From contig NZ_CANLXV010000002.1 in the NCBI RefSeq assembly GCF_947495205.1, forward strand, positions 235,148 to 299,147: 64,000 nucleotides of DNA. The letters are read 5' to 3'. Below the pieces are notes generated by a model. The model searched no databases, was not told the origin of the DNA, and worked only from the letters and a program-made list of their open reading frames with translations. Source of the stretch: an uncultured Polaribacter sp. (GTDB taxonomy: Bacteria > Bacteroidota > Bacteroidia > Flavobacteriales > Flavobacteriaceae). Position numbers and translations under genes: made by a program. Of the stretch, positions 63,917 through 64,000 are shown piece by piece. How positions within the stretch are numbered: position 1 is the stretch's first letter; every line of letters starts with the position of its first letter.

Positions 63917-64000
63917 TTTTACAAACCCGAGTTCGATTAATATTTAGATAGATTTTATTAGCAAAAAAGATAGATTTTTAGTAAATTAAAGTACTGAAAT

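Overview
This window reads as part of a large polysaccharide utilisation locus (PUL) from a marine member of the Bacteroidota, most likely a Flavobacteriia. The DNA is AT-rich. Most exported proteins carry short lipoprotein signals. Three proteins end in type IX secretion (T9SS) sorting domains. Promoter-like elements match the Bacteroidota TAnnTTTG type. The gene content points to a sulfated, rhamnose- and uronate-rich substrate, and green-algal ulvan is the best fit. There are nine alpha-L-rhamnosidases (five GH78, four GH106), seven S1 sulfatases, a GH39-like and a GH2 glycosidase, several polysaccharide lyases (a PL28-type ulvan lyase and a diverged paralogue, a heparinase II/III-like lyase, a PL25-like beta-propeller enzyme, PL5-like and PL8-like enzymes), an L-rhamnose permease and a sugar isomerase.

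Layout. (1) 1-17293, plus strand: a tight operon of GH2 (cut by the window edge), PL5-like lyase, PL8-like lyase, two GH106, a BNR/PL25-like enzyme and two sulfatases; its promoter is outside the window. (2) 17577-25697, plus strand: a T9SS-secreted GH39-like enzyme, two sulfatases and a heparinase-like lyase. (3) 25892-32856, minus strand: a GH78, then a second unit with a T9SS binding protein, a sulfatase, an unknown membrane-anchored protein and a DUF1080 lipoprotein. (4) 33172-35509, plus strand: two small jelly-roll lyase-like lipoproteins, each with its own promoter. (5) 35676-61571, minus strand: an apparent ten-gene-plus operon of GH106, four GH78, GH106, sulfatase, exported enolase-superfamily protein, sulfatase, isomerase and rhaT. 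(6) 61930-63846, minus strand: a Tat-type lipoprotein of unknown function with its own promoter.

Inferred pathway: T9SS-exported and surface lipoprotein lyases cut the polymer. Sulfatases, rhamnosidases, GH39 and GH2 trim the oligomers in the periplasm. RhaT and the isomerase begin rhamnose uptake and catabolism. SusC/SusD, GH105/GH88 unsaturated-uronyl hydrolases and a regulator are not in the window and presumably lie outside it.

Most notable finding: seven transcription units share one promoter design, a CAGGATA or CAGGATG box (often in a 10-bp direct repeat) followed by exactly 20 bp and then a TAnnTTTG-like -7 element, always oriented toward the gene. This looks like the operator of an undescribed PUL regulon, and it also flags the uncharacterised Tat lipoprotein as a probable member of the same response.
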